Position numbers and translations under genes: made by a program
In this document: one piece after another, positions 48,918-58,631 of the stretch
How the letters are laid out: each line of letters begins with the position of its first letter
How positions within the stretch are numbered: the first letter of the stretch is position 1
The notes under the pieces: generated by a model
Databases searched by the model: none
Told to the model about the DNA's origin: nothing
The model's input: the letters and a program-made list of their open reading frames with translations, nothing else
Assembly (NCBI GenBank): GCA_963803245.1
Contig: CAWDLI010000008.1
Span: 62,001 to 126,000 of the forward strand
Reading direction: 5' to 3'
DNA: 64,000 bases
Source: JACVRW01 sp963803245
GTDB taxonomy: Bacteria > Actinomycetota > Thermoleophilia > Solirubrobacterales > Thermoleophilaceae

Positions 48918-49736
48918 ATGCGGCTGGTGAGCTATGACGCCGGCGCCGGTCCGCGCGCAGGCCTCCTGCGCGAGGGCCGCGTCCACGACGCCTGGGGCGA
49001 CCGCACGGTCGAGGCCGTGCTGAGCAGCGACCTGCTGGATCTGATCCACCAGGCGGAGGGTGGGGGACTCGCGCTCGACGATCTTCAGCTGCTCCCTCCC
49101 GTCGGCAACCCCGGCAAGATCATCTGCATCGGCCTCAACTACCGCTCCCACTGCGAGGAGCAGGGCATCGAGCCTCCCGAGACGGCCACCTTCTTCGCGA
49201 AGTTCGCGAACGCGCTGACGCCGCCCGGCGCCACCGTGGCGCTTCCGGACTGGAGCCGCAAGGTGGACTACGAGGCCGAGGTGGCGTTCGTGATCGGCAA
49301 GCGCGGCAAGGACGTGCCGGAGGAGCGGGCGCTAGACCACGTGGCGGGCTACATGCTGTTCAACGACCTGTCGGCGCGCGACTACCAGTTCAAGACGCCG
49401 CAGTGGATGCCGGGCAAGACCTTCGACGGCGCCGCTCCGTGCGGTCCAGCGCTCGTGAGCGTCGACGAGGCCGGCCCTCACGACGCCATCGAGATCGAGC
49501 TGCGGCTGAACGGCGACGTCATGCAGCAGGGCTCCACCGGAGATCTGGTGCACTCGGTGCCCGCGCTCGTGGCCTACCTCTCGCAGCTCATGACACTCGA
49601 GCCCGGGGATCTGGTGGCCACCGGCACGCCCTCGGGCGTGGGGAGCCTCCGCGATCCGAAGGTGTGGCTGAAGTCCGGGGACGAGATCGTGATCTCCTCG
49701 CCGCAGCTGGGCGTGCTCGAGACGCGCATCGCCTGA
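48918..49736 (+). CDS. fumarylacetoacetate hydrolase family protein (acylpyruvase-like)
   Basis: A 272-residue FAH-family protein with the two-part layout: a short N-domain (MRLVSYDAGAGPRAGLL) and a catalytic domain with IICIGLNYRSHCEEQG, metal site VDYEAEVAFVIGKRG, GYMLFNDLSARDYQ and LEPGDLVATGTPSGVG. This matches fumarylpyruvate/acylpyruvate hydrolases or oxaloacetate decarboxylase-type members more than true fumarylacetoacetase. It is not near other aromatic catabolic genes, so the substrate is open. The ATG at 48918 was chosen; no ribosome-binding site is visible. Confidence 0.87.
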   Translation: MRLVSYDAGAGPRAGLLREGRVHDAWGDRTVEAVLSSDLLDLIHQAEGGGLALDDLQLLPPVGNPGKIICIGLNYRSHCEEQGIEPPETATFFAKFANALTPPGATVALPDWSRKVDYEAEVAFVIGKRGKDVPEERALDHVAGYMLFNDLSARDYQFKTPQWMPGKTFDGAAPCGPALVSVDEAGPHDAIEIELRLNGDVMQQGSTGDLVHSVPALVAYLSQLMTLEPGDLVATGTPSGVGSLRDPKVWLKSGDEIVISSPQLGVLETRIA

Positions 49737-49834
49737 CCGGCGAAGCCGCTCCAGAGCGAAATCGGCCTGCAAGTTCACGTCCACAGGGCCTTCCCAGGTC
49801 TAATGACCCGCGCGCTCGTGCCGATTGAAGCCAT

Positions 49835-50965
49835 GTGAACGCGATATCGCAGTTTCCCGCCCGGGCTTCCGGGTCCCGCCTGGACAACCGGCGCGTGGCC
49901 GCGGGTGTCGTCGATCTGGCCGTGGTCTTCGTTGTGGGCGCGGTCCTGAGCATTGTGGCCGGCGGTGAGTTCACGCTCCTCCTTGGAGTCGTGACCGTCG
50001 GGTGGGCGCTCTTCTACTACTTCGTGAGCGAGTCGACGGCGGGCCAGACGCTGGGCAAGCGCTGGCTCGGCCTGCGCGTGGAGCGCGCCGCGGGCGGCAC
50101 GCCCGACGAGCGCGAGATCGCGCTGCGGACGGTCCTGCGCCTGGTCGACGGGATCGGCTTCTACGTGGTCGGGCTCGTGGTGATGCTGCGGACCGGCGAG
50201 CGCCGGCAGCGGCTCGGCGACATCGTGGCCGGCACCTCCATAGTCGACGCACGCGAGCCCTCCGTGCCCACCGTCAAGTCCACCCTCAAGACGATGGACG
50301 TTCCGGCGGCCTCTCCCGAGGTTCCCGCCGGTGCCGACGCGCCTGAGGAGCAGCCCCACCGCGCGGAGGTCCCGAGCAACCTCTTCGACCTCGATCGCGA
50401 CGAGGAGACAGAGCCCGGCTTCGAGCCGGACGACGGCCCGCGCGTGGAGATCGTGAGCACGGGCGACCAGGACTTCGCCGAGGAGGTGGCTCCCGAGCCG
50501 GAGCTGCCCGTGGCGGAGGTCGAGATCGACGAGCCCGAGGCCGAGCTGCCTCTGCCCGAGCCGGAGGCCGAGCTGCCCCTGCCCGAGCCGGAGGTCGAGG
50601 AGCCTGTGGCCGAGGAGGAGCCGGTGGCGGACGCCGAGACCGAGACGGAGACCGATTCGGACGAGGACAAGCCGGCCGGCGACACGCTGCCCCGGGTCTC
50701 GTCCCCGGCTCTGGATGAGCTCGCCGACGACGTGGCCTCGACCACCTCGAAGCCGCGCCGCCGGGCTCGCAAGGAGGCCGAGCCGGTGGCCGCCGAGGAA
50801 TCCGAGGCCAAGACGGACAAGCCCGACGCCGACGAGCCGATCACGGTCAAGCCCGTGGAGACCGTGTCGCCGATGGACGTGGTCATGGCCGACGCCGAGG
50901 GCGAGCCCGAGAAGGCCGGCAACGGCCCCGGGTCCCGCGCTCGCACGCGCGGCAGCGCCGCCTGA
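49835..50965 (+). CDS. RDD family membrane protein with a long acidic repetitive tail
   Basis: A 376-residue protein. Residues 15-145 are an RDD domain with three membrane segments (VAAGVVDLAVVFVVGAVLSI, LLLGVVTVGWALFYYFVS, LVDGIGFYVVGLVVML) and TLGKRWLGLRV. The remaining 230 residues form an acidic, Pro/Glu-rich, probably disordered tail. The tail contains EAELPLPEP twice in tandem (residues 235-252) and ends with a basic/Ala region. Function unknown. GTG start. The tail is unusual for the family. Confidence 0.78.
   Translation: MNAISQFPARASGSRLDNRRVAAGVVDLAVVFVVGAVLSIVAGGEFTLLLGVVTVGWALFYYFVSESTAGQTLGKRWLGLRVERAAGGTPDEREIALRTVLRLVDGIGFYVVGLVVMLRTGERRQRLGDIVAGTSIVDAREPSVPTVKSTLKTMDVPAASPEVPAGADAPEEQPHRAEVPSNLFDLDRDEETEPGFEPDDGPRVEIVSTGDQDFAEEVAPEPELPVAEVEIDEPEAELPLPEPEAELPLPEPEVEEPVAEEEPVADAETETETDSDEDKPAGDTLPRVSSPALDELADDVASTTSKPRRRARKEAEPVAAEESEAKTDKPDADEPITVKPVETVSPMDVVMADAEGEPEKAGNGPGSRARTRGSAA
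50537..50590 (+). repeat. 27-bp tandem duplication in the RDD protein tail
   Basis: Two adjacent 27-nt units (50537-50563 and 50564-50590) differ at a single base and encode EAELPLPEP twice. This is a likely recent in-frame slippage or duplication. Confidence 0.75.
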
Positions 50966-50995
50966 GCAGCGCCCGGACCGGCCAGGACACGCTCC

Positions 50996-51050
50996 TATAA
51001 TCGTGGGTCCGCTTCCTTCGGGGGCGGGCCGGCCACACGCGCCGGACCCG
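50996..51050 (+). promoter_or_regulatory. consensus -10 and structured leader before the FprA-like gene
   Basis: TATAAT (50996-51001) is followed by a leader of about 60 nt in which GGGTCCG (51005-51011) and CGGACCC (51044-51050) pair exactly, enclosing further GC-rich stems. Unlike most genes here it has a real leader, so RNA-level control is possible. Confidence 0.4.
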
Positions 51051-51067
51051 GCCCCGCTGGTGCTCGC

Positions 51068-52469
<1,402 letters not shown>

Positions 52470-52477
<8 letters not shown>

Positions 52478-53201
52478 GCGGAACGGCGCTCACGGTCTCG
52501 CCGTCGAGGGCGTCCAGCGCCCGCTCCGGTGAGACCGAGATGCAGGTGAAGATGGGCGTCTCCGACTCCGTCCAGGCGCTCGACTCGGTCGCGCGCAGCT
52601 CGTGCACCAGGTCCAGGAACTGGGCCGGGTCGTCGGCGTCGAAGGCCACGACGAACTCCTGGTCGTCGAGCCCGAACGAGTAGGCGGTGTTCGTCTCGAT
52701 GCCGGGGAAGCGGCGCGCGACGGCTATGTGGTCGCGCATCACGCGCCCGCGCTCCTCGGCGGGCAGGGCGTACCACCCGCGCTTCTTCCACATCGGGTAG
52801 ACGATCAGGTACTTCGAGTCGGACCCCGGCCGCGGCTCGGACGGGCGGTCCGGCTCGTCGCTGTAGGGCGATTCCTTCGTCATGGCCAGGTACGAGTGGG
52901 AGACGTCCGCGTAGCGCATCAGGCCACTCTGGTTCAGCAGCACGTGGAGCTCGTGGATCGGCTCCAGGCGGCTCGAGATCGCCCGGACCATGAGGTCGCA
53001 GTCGCCGCGCGTGCCGACCAGGGAGTAGGTGCGCAGGAAGTGGTCGTCGGCGAACTCACGGCAGGCGGCGGCGAACTCGCGCTTGTCGGCGGTGCGCTCC
53101 TTGGCGCTGCGGCGCCGCCAGGCCGGGTCGACCTTCACGAAGGTGTACTTGACGTAGTTCCGCTCCTCGGGCACGGCCCCAAGTCTGTCATCAGCCTGCA
53201 C
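52470..53201 (-). CDS. hemQ: coproheme decarboxylase (chlorite dismutase family)
   Basis: A 243-residue chlorite-dismutase-fold protein. YVKYTFVKVDPAWRR, LVGTRGDCDLMV, YLIVYPMWKKRGWYALPAEERGRVMRDHIAVARRFPGIETNTAYSFGLDDQEFVVAF contain the proximal His (RDHI) and the reactive Tyr (VYPM) of HemQ. In actinobacteria this enzyme makes haem b from coproheme. No other haem genes are adjacent. GTG at 53201 gives a longer start; GTG at 53174 (VPEERNYV) is equally plausible. Confidence 0.9.
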
Positions 53202-53229
53202 GCGCTTTCCCGCCGCCTGCCCCTGCCGC

Positions 53230-53235
53230 TACGAT
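53230..53235 (+). promoter_or_regulatory. -10-like hexamer, leaderless promoter of the GT4-flippase gene
   Basis: TACGAT is 6 nt before the GTG at 53242, in the 40-nt gap to the divergent hemQ gene. Confidence 0.45.
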
Positions 53236-53241
53236 GGGCCG

Positions 53242-55563
53242 GTGCGCGTAGCGCTTGTCTCGCCCTACTCGTACACGTATCCGGGCGGGGTCGGGCGTCA
53301 TGTTGAGGCTCTTGCAGAAGAGCTGATCCGGCAGGACCACGAGGTCCGGCTGCTGACCCCCTTCGACCCCGACGATCGCCTGGCACGTGTAACCCATCGC
53401 GGCGCCTCGCCGGAGCGGCGACAGCTGCCCGAATACGGCATCGCGCTGGGCCGCACCGTCGGATACCGGATGAACGGCGCGGTGTCGAACCTCGCCGTCT
53501 CGGCCAGCACCATGGGCGCGCTGGGCCACGAGCTTCGCAACGGCGGCTACGACGTCGTGCACGTGCACGAGCCCAACGTCCCGGCGGTGAGCTGGTTCGC
53601 GGTCGAGGCGAGCCAGGTGCCCGTCGTCGGCACGTTCCACACGTACTCGACGAGCCGGGTGGTCAACGGGATCGCCGCGAACCTGGTCGGCGCGCGCCGG
53701 CTCTACGGGAAGCTCAGTGCCCGGATCGCCGTGTCCGAGGCCGCCGCGTGGACCGCCCGCCGCTACTACGGAGGCCGTTACCGGATCGTGCCGAACGGCG
53801 TGGACCTGGCCGCCGCGCGGCCGCAGCGCTCGCCCGGCGACGACCTCGAGATCCTCTTCATCGGACGAGCGGAGGGGCGCAAGGGCCTCCCGATCCTGCT
53901 GCGCGCCTTCGAGGCGCTGCGCGGCGCCGGCATCGGCGCCCGGCTCACGATCGCCGGCGTCCCGGCCGAGGAGGTCGAGCCGCTGCTGCTGGATCCCGAG
54001 GGCGTGAACATGGTCGGGCGCGTGACCGAGGAGGAGAAGTGGCGCCTTCTCGGCAGCGTGGACCTGCTCTGCGCGCCGTCGCTCGGCGGCGAGAGCTTCG
54101 GGATGGTGCTCACGGAGGCCTTTGCGTCGGGTACGCCCGTCGTGGCCTCGGACATCGCCGGCTATCGCGACGTGGTCCGCGACGGCGTGGACGGAATGCT
54201 GGTCCCCGCGGGCGACGCGGTCGAGCTCGGCGAGGCGCTGGGCGCCCTGGCGTCCGATCCCGCTCGCCGTGAGCGGATGGCGGGCGCCGCGCGCGAGCGC
54301 GCGGAGCGCTTTGCATGGCCGCGCGTGGCCGCCGAGGTCACCGAGGTGTACGAGCAGGCCGTCGCCGTGCCGCGACCCGAGACAGGCATGGCCCGCGTGG
54401 CGCTGCGCGCCGGTCTCAAGCCCGCGGAGCCCGGACCGCAAGTGGGACCGGAGCGGCTGCCGTCGCTCGAGCCCGGGGACGCGGTGCTCGGCCGGCGCAA
54501 GACGGTGAAGCTCGCCCGGAGGGCGCTCATCCTCGCCGGGGCCGCGGCCGGCGCGGGCCTGACGCTGCTCGCGCTCGAGCGGCTGGGCATCGAGTCGATC
54601 GGCCGCGCTCTCCTCGCCGCCACGCCGGTATGGGTGCTCGTGGCGTTCATGCTCATGTGCCTCTCGATGCTGGTCCGCGCCGAGGCCTGGAACGCGATTC
54701 TGCGCGCCGCGCTGCCCGGCACTCGCGTGCCGCGCCGAGACACCGCCCGCGCGACCATGGTCGGCGTCCTGATGTCGGCCACCCTGCCCGCCCGCCTGGG
54801 CGAGCCCTCGCGCGCTCTGATCGTGTCGCGCAGGCTGGGCCGGATGCGCGATCGCTTCCCGGTGGTGCTCGGCACGCTCGTCTCGCAGACGATTCTCAAC
54901 ATCCTCGCGCTGTGCGTGCTCGGCGCCGTCATGTTCGCGACGGTCGGCGTGTTCAGCCGCGGCGAGGACGCGCTGGTGATAGTCACGATCGCTCCGGTGG
55001 TGCTGCTCGCGCTGGTGGTCTCGGCGCCCTGGATCCTGCGCAGCGGCAAGCCATCGCGCTTCCAGCGCGTACAGCAGGCCGCTGCCGTGGCTCGCCGCGC
55101 AATGCTCCAGGTGCGCACCGGTCTCCAGGTGTTCAGGCGTCCGCGGCTGGGCGCCTGGGCGGTGACGATGCAGCTCAGCGCGTGGGCGATCCAGTGGCTC
55201 GCGTGCTACGTGCTGCTCGTGGCCCTGGGGCTCGACGGCCACGCCGGCATCGGCGCGGCGGCCGCCGTGCTGTTCGCCGTGAACGTCACGGCCGCCCTGC
55301 CCGCCACGCCGTCGAACCTCGGCGTGTTCCAGGCGGCCTGCGTGGCGGTGCTCTCCGCCTACGGAGTGAGCAAGACCAACGCTTTCGCCTACGGGATCAT
55401 CCTCCAGGCCGTCGAGATCGCGACGGCCCTGGCGATGGGCATGCCGGCGCTCGTGCGCGAGGGCATGACCTGGAAGGACCTCCGCCTTCGCGCGCTGCAC
55501 GCCGCTCCGGTGGAGCTGCGCAACGTGCGGCGTCGAGCGGACGCCGCCGAAGCCGAAGCCTGA
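53242..55563 (+). CDS. fusion of a GT4 glycosyltransferase (PimA-like) and a flippase-like UPF0104 membrane domain
   Basis: A 773-residue protein. Residues 1-385 form a GT-B glycosyltransferase: MRVALVSPYSYTYPGGVGRH, VHVHEPNVPA, the donor-binding EILFIGRAEGRKGLPILLRA and an Ex7E motif (E284/E292, GESFGMVLTEAFASGTPV), closest to phosphatidylinositol mannosyltransferases. Residues 430-750 form about eight membrane helices of the UPF0104 family with VGVLMSATLPARLGEPSRALIV and TAALPATPSNLGVFQAACVAVLSAYGV. Glycolipid synthesis coupled to flipping on one polypeptide is inferred. GTG start. Hairpin repeat copy 3 follows its stop. Confidence 0.87.
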   Translation: MRVALVSPYSYTYPGGVGRHVEALAEELIRQDHEVRLLTPFDPDDRLARVTHRGASPERRQLPEYGIALGRTVGYRMNGAVSNLAVSASTMGALGHELRNGGYDVVHVHEPNVPAVSWFAVEASQVPVVGTFHTYSTSRVVNGIAANLVGARRLYGKLSARIAVSEAAAWTARRYYGGRYRIVPNGVDLAAARPQRSPGDDLEILFIGRAEGRKGLPILLRAFEALRGAGIGARLTIAGVPAEEVEPLLLDPEGVNMVGRVTEEEKWRLLGSVDLLCAPSLGGESFGMVLTEAFASGTPVVASDIAGYRDVVRDGVDGMLVPAGDAVELGEALGALASDPARRERMAGAARERAERFAWPRVAAEVTEVYEQAVAVPRPETGMARVALRAGLKPAEPGPQVGPERLPSLEPGDAVLGRRKTVKLARRALILAGAAAGAGLTLLALERLGIESIGRALLAATPVWVLVAFMLMCLSMLVRAEAWNAILRAALPGTRVPRRDTARATMVGVLMSATLPARLGEPSRALIVSRRLGRMRDRFPVVLGTLVSQTILNILALCVLGAVMFATVGVFSRGEDALVIVTIAPVVLLALVVSAPWILRSGKPSRFQRVQQAAAVARRAMLQVRTGLQVFRRPRLGAWAVTMQLSAWAIQWLACYVLLVALGLDGHAGIGAAAAVLFAVNVTAALPATPSNLGVFQAACVAVLSAYGVSKTNAFAYGIILQAVEIATALAMGMPALVREGMTWKDLRLRALHAAPVELRNVRRRADAAEAEA

Positions 55564-55566
55564 GGT

Positions 55567-55600
55567 CTTGCCGAAGCACGCGGCTCGGCCGCGTGCGCAC
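55567..55600 (+). repeat. covarying hairpin repeat, copy 3
   Basis: TTGC, CGAA bulge, 9-bp stem (GCACGCGGC 55576-55584 with GCCGCGTGC 55588-55596), TCG loop, GCAC (55597-55600). The variable stem pairs are ACG/CGT. It lies between convergent genes. Confidence 0.75.
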
Positions 55601-55619
55601 GGACCCTTTCCTCGCGTGT

Positions 55620-56303
55620 CTAGAACGCGACGGGCTTGCCGTCGCGGAAGAACCCGCCGGTGGGGCCGTCGTCCGGGAGCGTGGCGAGCCAGACGATGCC
55701 GGCCGCGCCGTCCTCGACGGGCTTGGTCGCCCCGAACTGCCCTCCCATGTCGGTCGCCACGAAGCCCGGGCAGGCCGAGTTGACCAGCACGCCGGCCTCC
55801 GCGAGCTCGGTCGAGAGGATGCGCGTCATCGCGTTGAGGGCGGCCTTCGAGACCCTGTACCCGGGCGACCAGCCGCCCATCTCGGTGATCCCGCCCATCC
55901 CGCTCGACACGTTCACCACGCGCGGGTGCTCGCTCTCGCGCAGGAGCGGAAGCAGCCCGACCGTGAGGCGGTAGGCGCCGAAGAAGTTCGTGTCGAGAGC
56001 CGCCTGGATGGCGCCGAAGTCCGGGTCCACGCCGGCCGCGCCCCAATCCGTGCCCACGCCCGCGTTGTTCACGAGCACGTCGAGCCGGCCGGGATCCTCG
56101 GTCACCTCGGCGGCCGCGCGCTCGATGCCCGCCGGGTCGGACACGTCGAGCACCAGCGGGCGCGCGCCGGTGGCCTCGGCGGCCTCACGGGCCTTGGCCT
56201 CGTCGCGCGCACTCAGGACGACGTCGTAGCCGCGCTCGACCAGCTGGCGGGCGGTCTCGCGGCCGATTCCCCGATTTGCGCCTGTCACGAGGGCCACTGC
56301 CAT
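55620..56303 (-). CDS. SDR family oxidoreductase (carbonyl reductase-like)
   Basis: A 227-residue classical SDR: VALVTGANRGIGRETARQL (cofactor loop), NNAGVG, NVSSGMGG (Ser) and YRVSKAALNAM (Tyr and Lys). CPGFVATDMGG and a short C-terminus without large insertions resemble CBR1-type carbonyl reductases. The likely role is NADPH-dependent reduction of a small carbonyl; the substrate is unknown. The ATG at 56303 begins right at the first beta strand and has TACGCT 6 nt upstream. Confidence 0.88.
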   Translation of the reverse strand: MAVALVTGANRGIGRETARQLVERGYDVVLSARDEAKAREAAEATGARPLVLDVSDPAGIERAAAEVTEDPGRLDVLVNNAGVGTDWGAAGVDPDFGAIQAALDTNFFGAYRLTVGLLPLLRESEHPRVVNVSSGMGGITEMGGWSPGYRVSKAALNAMTRILSTELAEAGVLVNSACPGFVATDMGGQFGATKPVEDGAAGIVWLATLPDDGPTGGFFRDGKPVAF

Positions 56304-56309
56304 GGCGCC

Positions 56310-56315
56310 AGCGTA
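56310..56315 (-). promoter_or_regulatory. -10-like hexamer, leaderless promoter of the SDR gene
   Basis: TACGCT on the minus strand is 6 nt before the ATG at 56303; the same hexamer and spacing occur before the GST-like gene at 44768. Confidence 0.4.
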
Positions 56316-56389
56316 CCTGGGTCGAGGCGTACCTTCTCTGGCGCCTGGGTATGCCTTTCTTGGTGAATCGACCAGGGAGGTTGGGGGCA

Positions 56390-58091
56390 GTGCGCAAGGC
56401 GGCAAGTCTCACGATCCTCGGCGCCATGGCACTGATCGTGCCGCTTACAGCGGGCGCTGCCGGACGCGACACGGACAGGCAGACCTACGTCGTGCTCCTC
56501 GAGCGCGGCGCATCCGTGGACTCCGCGAAGGCGGCCGTCAGAGGCGCCGGCGGACGCGTCGTCTCGGTCAACCGCAAGGTCGGTGTGGCCACCGTGCGCT
56601 CGGCGAACGCGGACTTCGTGTCCGACGTCTCGCGCACCAAGGCCGTGCAGGGCGCGGCCCACAACCGTGCCGTGGGCGAGGCCCCGGCCGCCAGGCCCAG
56701 CGACCCGTTCGCCATCGAGCGCATGGCCGGCCTCCGCGCCCGCGCCGAGGGCGACGGCCGCACCCGTCGCGCCGGCGGGCGGAAGCCGGCGCCGCTCGAG
56801 GAGCCGTTCGCGGACCTCCAGTGGGACATGAAGGCGATCGGCGCGACCTCGAAGAAGTCGTACCGCCGCCAGCCCGGCACCAGCACGGTGCGGGTGGGGA
56901 TCCTCGACACGGGCATCGACGGGTCGCATCCCGACATCGCGCCGAACTTCAACCGGTCGCTGAGCCGCAACTTCACGACCGACGACCCGCTCATCGACGG
57001 CGAGTGCGCCACCGACCCGGACGCGTCCTGCACCGATCCGGCCGACGTGGACGAGGACGGCCACGGCACGCACGTGGCGGGCACGGTCGCCGCGCCGATC
57101 AACCGGCTCGGGATGGCGGGCGTGGCCCCGGGGGTCGAGCTCGTGAACATTCGCGCCGGGCAGGACTCGGGCTACTTCTTCCTGAAGCCGAGCGTGGACG
57201 CACTCACGTACGCCGCCGACATCGGCGTGGACGTGGTGAACATGTCCTACTACATCGATCCCTGGCTCTACAACTGCGCCGACAACCCGGCCGACTCGCC
57301 GGCGGAGCAGCTCGAGCAGCGCACGATCATCCAGGCCACGGAGCGGGCGCTGGCGTACGCGCGGTCGCGCGGCGTGACCCTCGTGTCGGCGGAGGGCAAC
57401 GGCAACACCGACCTCGGCAAGCCGGTGACCGACGCGACGAGCCCGGACTACCCGCCCGAGAACGAGCGCGAGCGCGCGATCGACAACTCGTGCGAGAGCA
57501 TGCCGCTCGAGGCGCCGGGCGTGCTCGGCATCACCTCGTTCGGCCCGAGCGGCCGCAAGGCGTACTACTCGGACTACGGCGTGGAGCAGGCGGACCTGTC
57601 GGCGCCCGGCGGTGACCGGCGCGACTTCTTCGGAACGCCGAACTACGACACGCCGGCGAACACGATCCTGGCGCCCTACCCGAAGGCGCTGGCGATCGCC
57701 AACGAGGAGCTGAACCCGGACGGCACGCCGAACACGCCGTTCGTGCTCGCCGACTGCTCGCGCGGGGCAGACCAGTGCGCGCTACTACCAGTACCTGCAG
57801 GGCACCTCGATGGCGTCGCCGCATGCCGTTGGAGTGGCCGCGCTGGTGGTGGCCTCACGCGGGCGCCGCGACAAGCGCCACGGCGGGCTCACCCTGTCGC
57901 CGAAGAAGGTGGAGCGCGTGCTGAAGGACACCGCTCGCGACAAGGCCTGCCCGGAGCCGCGCGTGTTCACGTACCCCGATCCCGACCTGACCCCCGACTT
58001 CACGGCGGTATGCGAGGGTGACGAGGAATTCAACGGCTTCTACGGTCACGGGATCGTGGATGCCTTCGCGGCCTCGGCCAAGCGCCGCTGA
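56390..58091 (+). pseudogene. secreted subtilisin-like (S8) serine protease, frameshifted
   Basis: GTG at 56390 after GGGAGG begins a signal peptide (LTILGAMALIVPLTAGAAG). An inhibitor-like prodomain (about residues 25-90, YVVLLERGASVDSAKAAV) and an S8 domain follow, with Asp (VGILDTGIDGSHPD) and His (DGHGTHVAGTVAAP). Near 57777-57785 the frame breaks by +1. The catalytic Ser segment (YYQYLQGTSMASPHAVGVAALVV) and the C-terminus continue in another frame to the TGA at 58089-58091. As sequenced the protein would lack its nucleophile. Whether this is a real mutation or a base-call error cannot be told here. Confidence 0.85.
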
Positions 58092-58101
58092 CGGCTCGAG
58101 T

Positions 58102-58128
58102 GGGCGGGGCCGCCGCCGGGTCCCGCCC
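58102..58128 (+). terminator. possible terminator hairpin after the subtilisin gene
   Basis: GGGCGGG (58102-58108) pairs with CCCGCCC (58122-58128) over a 13-nt GC-rich loop, 10 nt after the stop codon. There is no T-run. Confidence 0.4.
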
Positions 58129-58140
58129 CTCGCCGCACCC

Positions 58141-58260
58141 CTGTCGCAGGAGAACGTAGATCTGGTCCGCGCCGGCTAGCGTGACTGGCTCGTCACGCGA
58201 ACCGACATCTTCGCCCGCGAGGAGCAGGCGCTCGAGGCGGCCGGGCTGCCGCCGGGCTAG
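58141..58260 (+). pseudogene. fossil of a SnoaL-like (NTF2-fold) gene
   Basis: In one frame the DNA reads LSQENVDLVRAG, stop, RDWLVTRTDIFAREEQALEAAGLPPG, stop. SQENVDLVRAG is the usual N-terminus, and EALEAAGL the usual C-terminal end, of the small SnoaL-like proteins common in this bacterial group. The ATG has become CTG and about 100 middle codons are gone. I infer a remnant left by internal deletion. Confidence 0.5.
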
Positions 58261-58490
58261 GCCCCCCAGTAGGGGTTGTGCGTGGGTGGCGGCAGCTCAC
58301 CCGGATCGGGCCGGTTCGGCTCCGTCCCGACACTCGTGCCGAACCTGCGCCGCCCACCCCCGGGCGTCTCGAACCGAACGACCTCCCACTCGCCCTCGTC
58401 GGCCTCCCGAACGGACCAGTGAAAGCGATCCCGGTCCGGCGAATCCCGGTTAAGCCGTTCAGCCTCCTGACGAGCGAGCGTCTCCTCCAT
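58257..58490 (-). CDS. small hypothetical protein (77 aa)
   Basis: A 77-residue protein: MEETLARQEAERLNRDSPDRDRF, then WSVREADEGEWEVVRF and a Pro-rich end PPTHNPYWGA. Composition is charged and non-hydrophobic, so it is cytoplasmic. No known family is recognised, but codon use and the GGAG 3 nt before the ATG support a real gene. An upstream in-frame start (58598) would overlap the promoter of metH and is less likely. Confidence 0.6.
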   Translation of the reverse strand: MEETLARQEAERLNRDSPDRDRFHWSVREADEGEWEVVRFETPGGGRRRFGTSVGTEPNRPDPGELPPPTHNPYWGA

Positions 58491-58593
58491 TGCTCCATCG
58501 TACGCCCCACCCAGCACCAGTCGAGAGCGCGTGCGGTCCGACGGCCGGAGCGCAAGGCCGCTGGCCTGGGCAGTACGGGACGAAGACCTAACC

Positions 58594-58624
58594 TTCACAC
58601 AATCGTGTCAAGGTTCGGTAGGAT
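58594..58624 (+). promoter_or_regulatory. metH promoter with an imperfect inverted repeat
   Basis: TAGGAT (58619-58624) is 7 nt before the GTG at 58632, so the transcript would be leaderless. Upstream, TTCACAC and GTGTCAA (58594-58611) form inverted arms with one mismatch and a 4-nt spacer, a possible operator. No riboswitch-sized leader exists. Confidence 0.4.
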
Positions 58625-58631
58625 TGCCGCT

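Noticed and set aside
50537..50590. A CRISPR-like or minisatellite array
   Set aside because: There are only two 27-bp units, in frame within a coding sequence, with no spacers.
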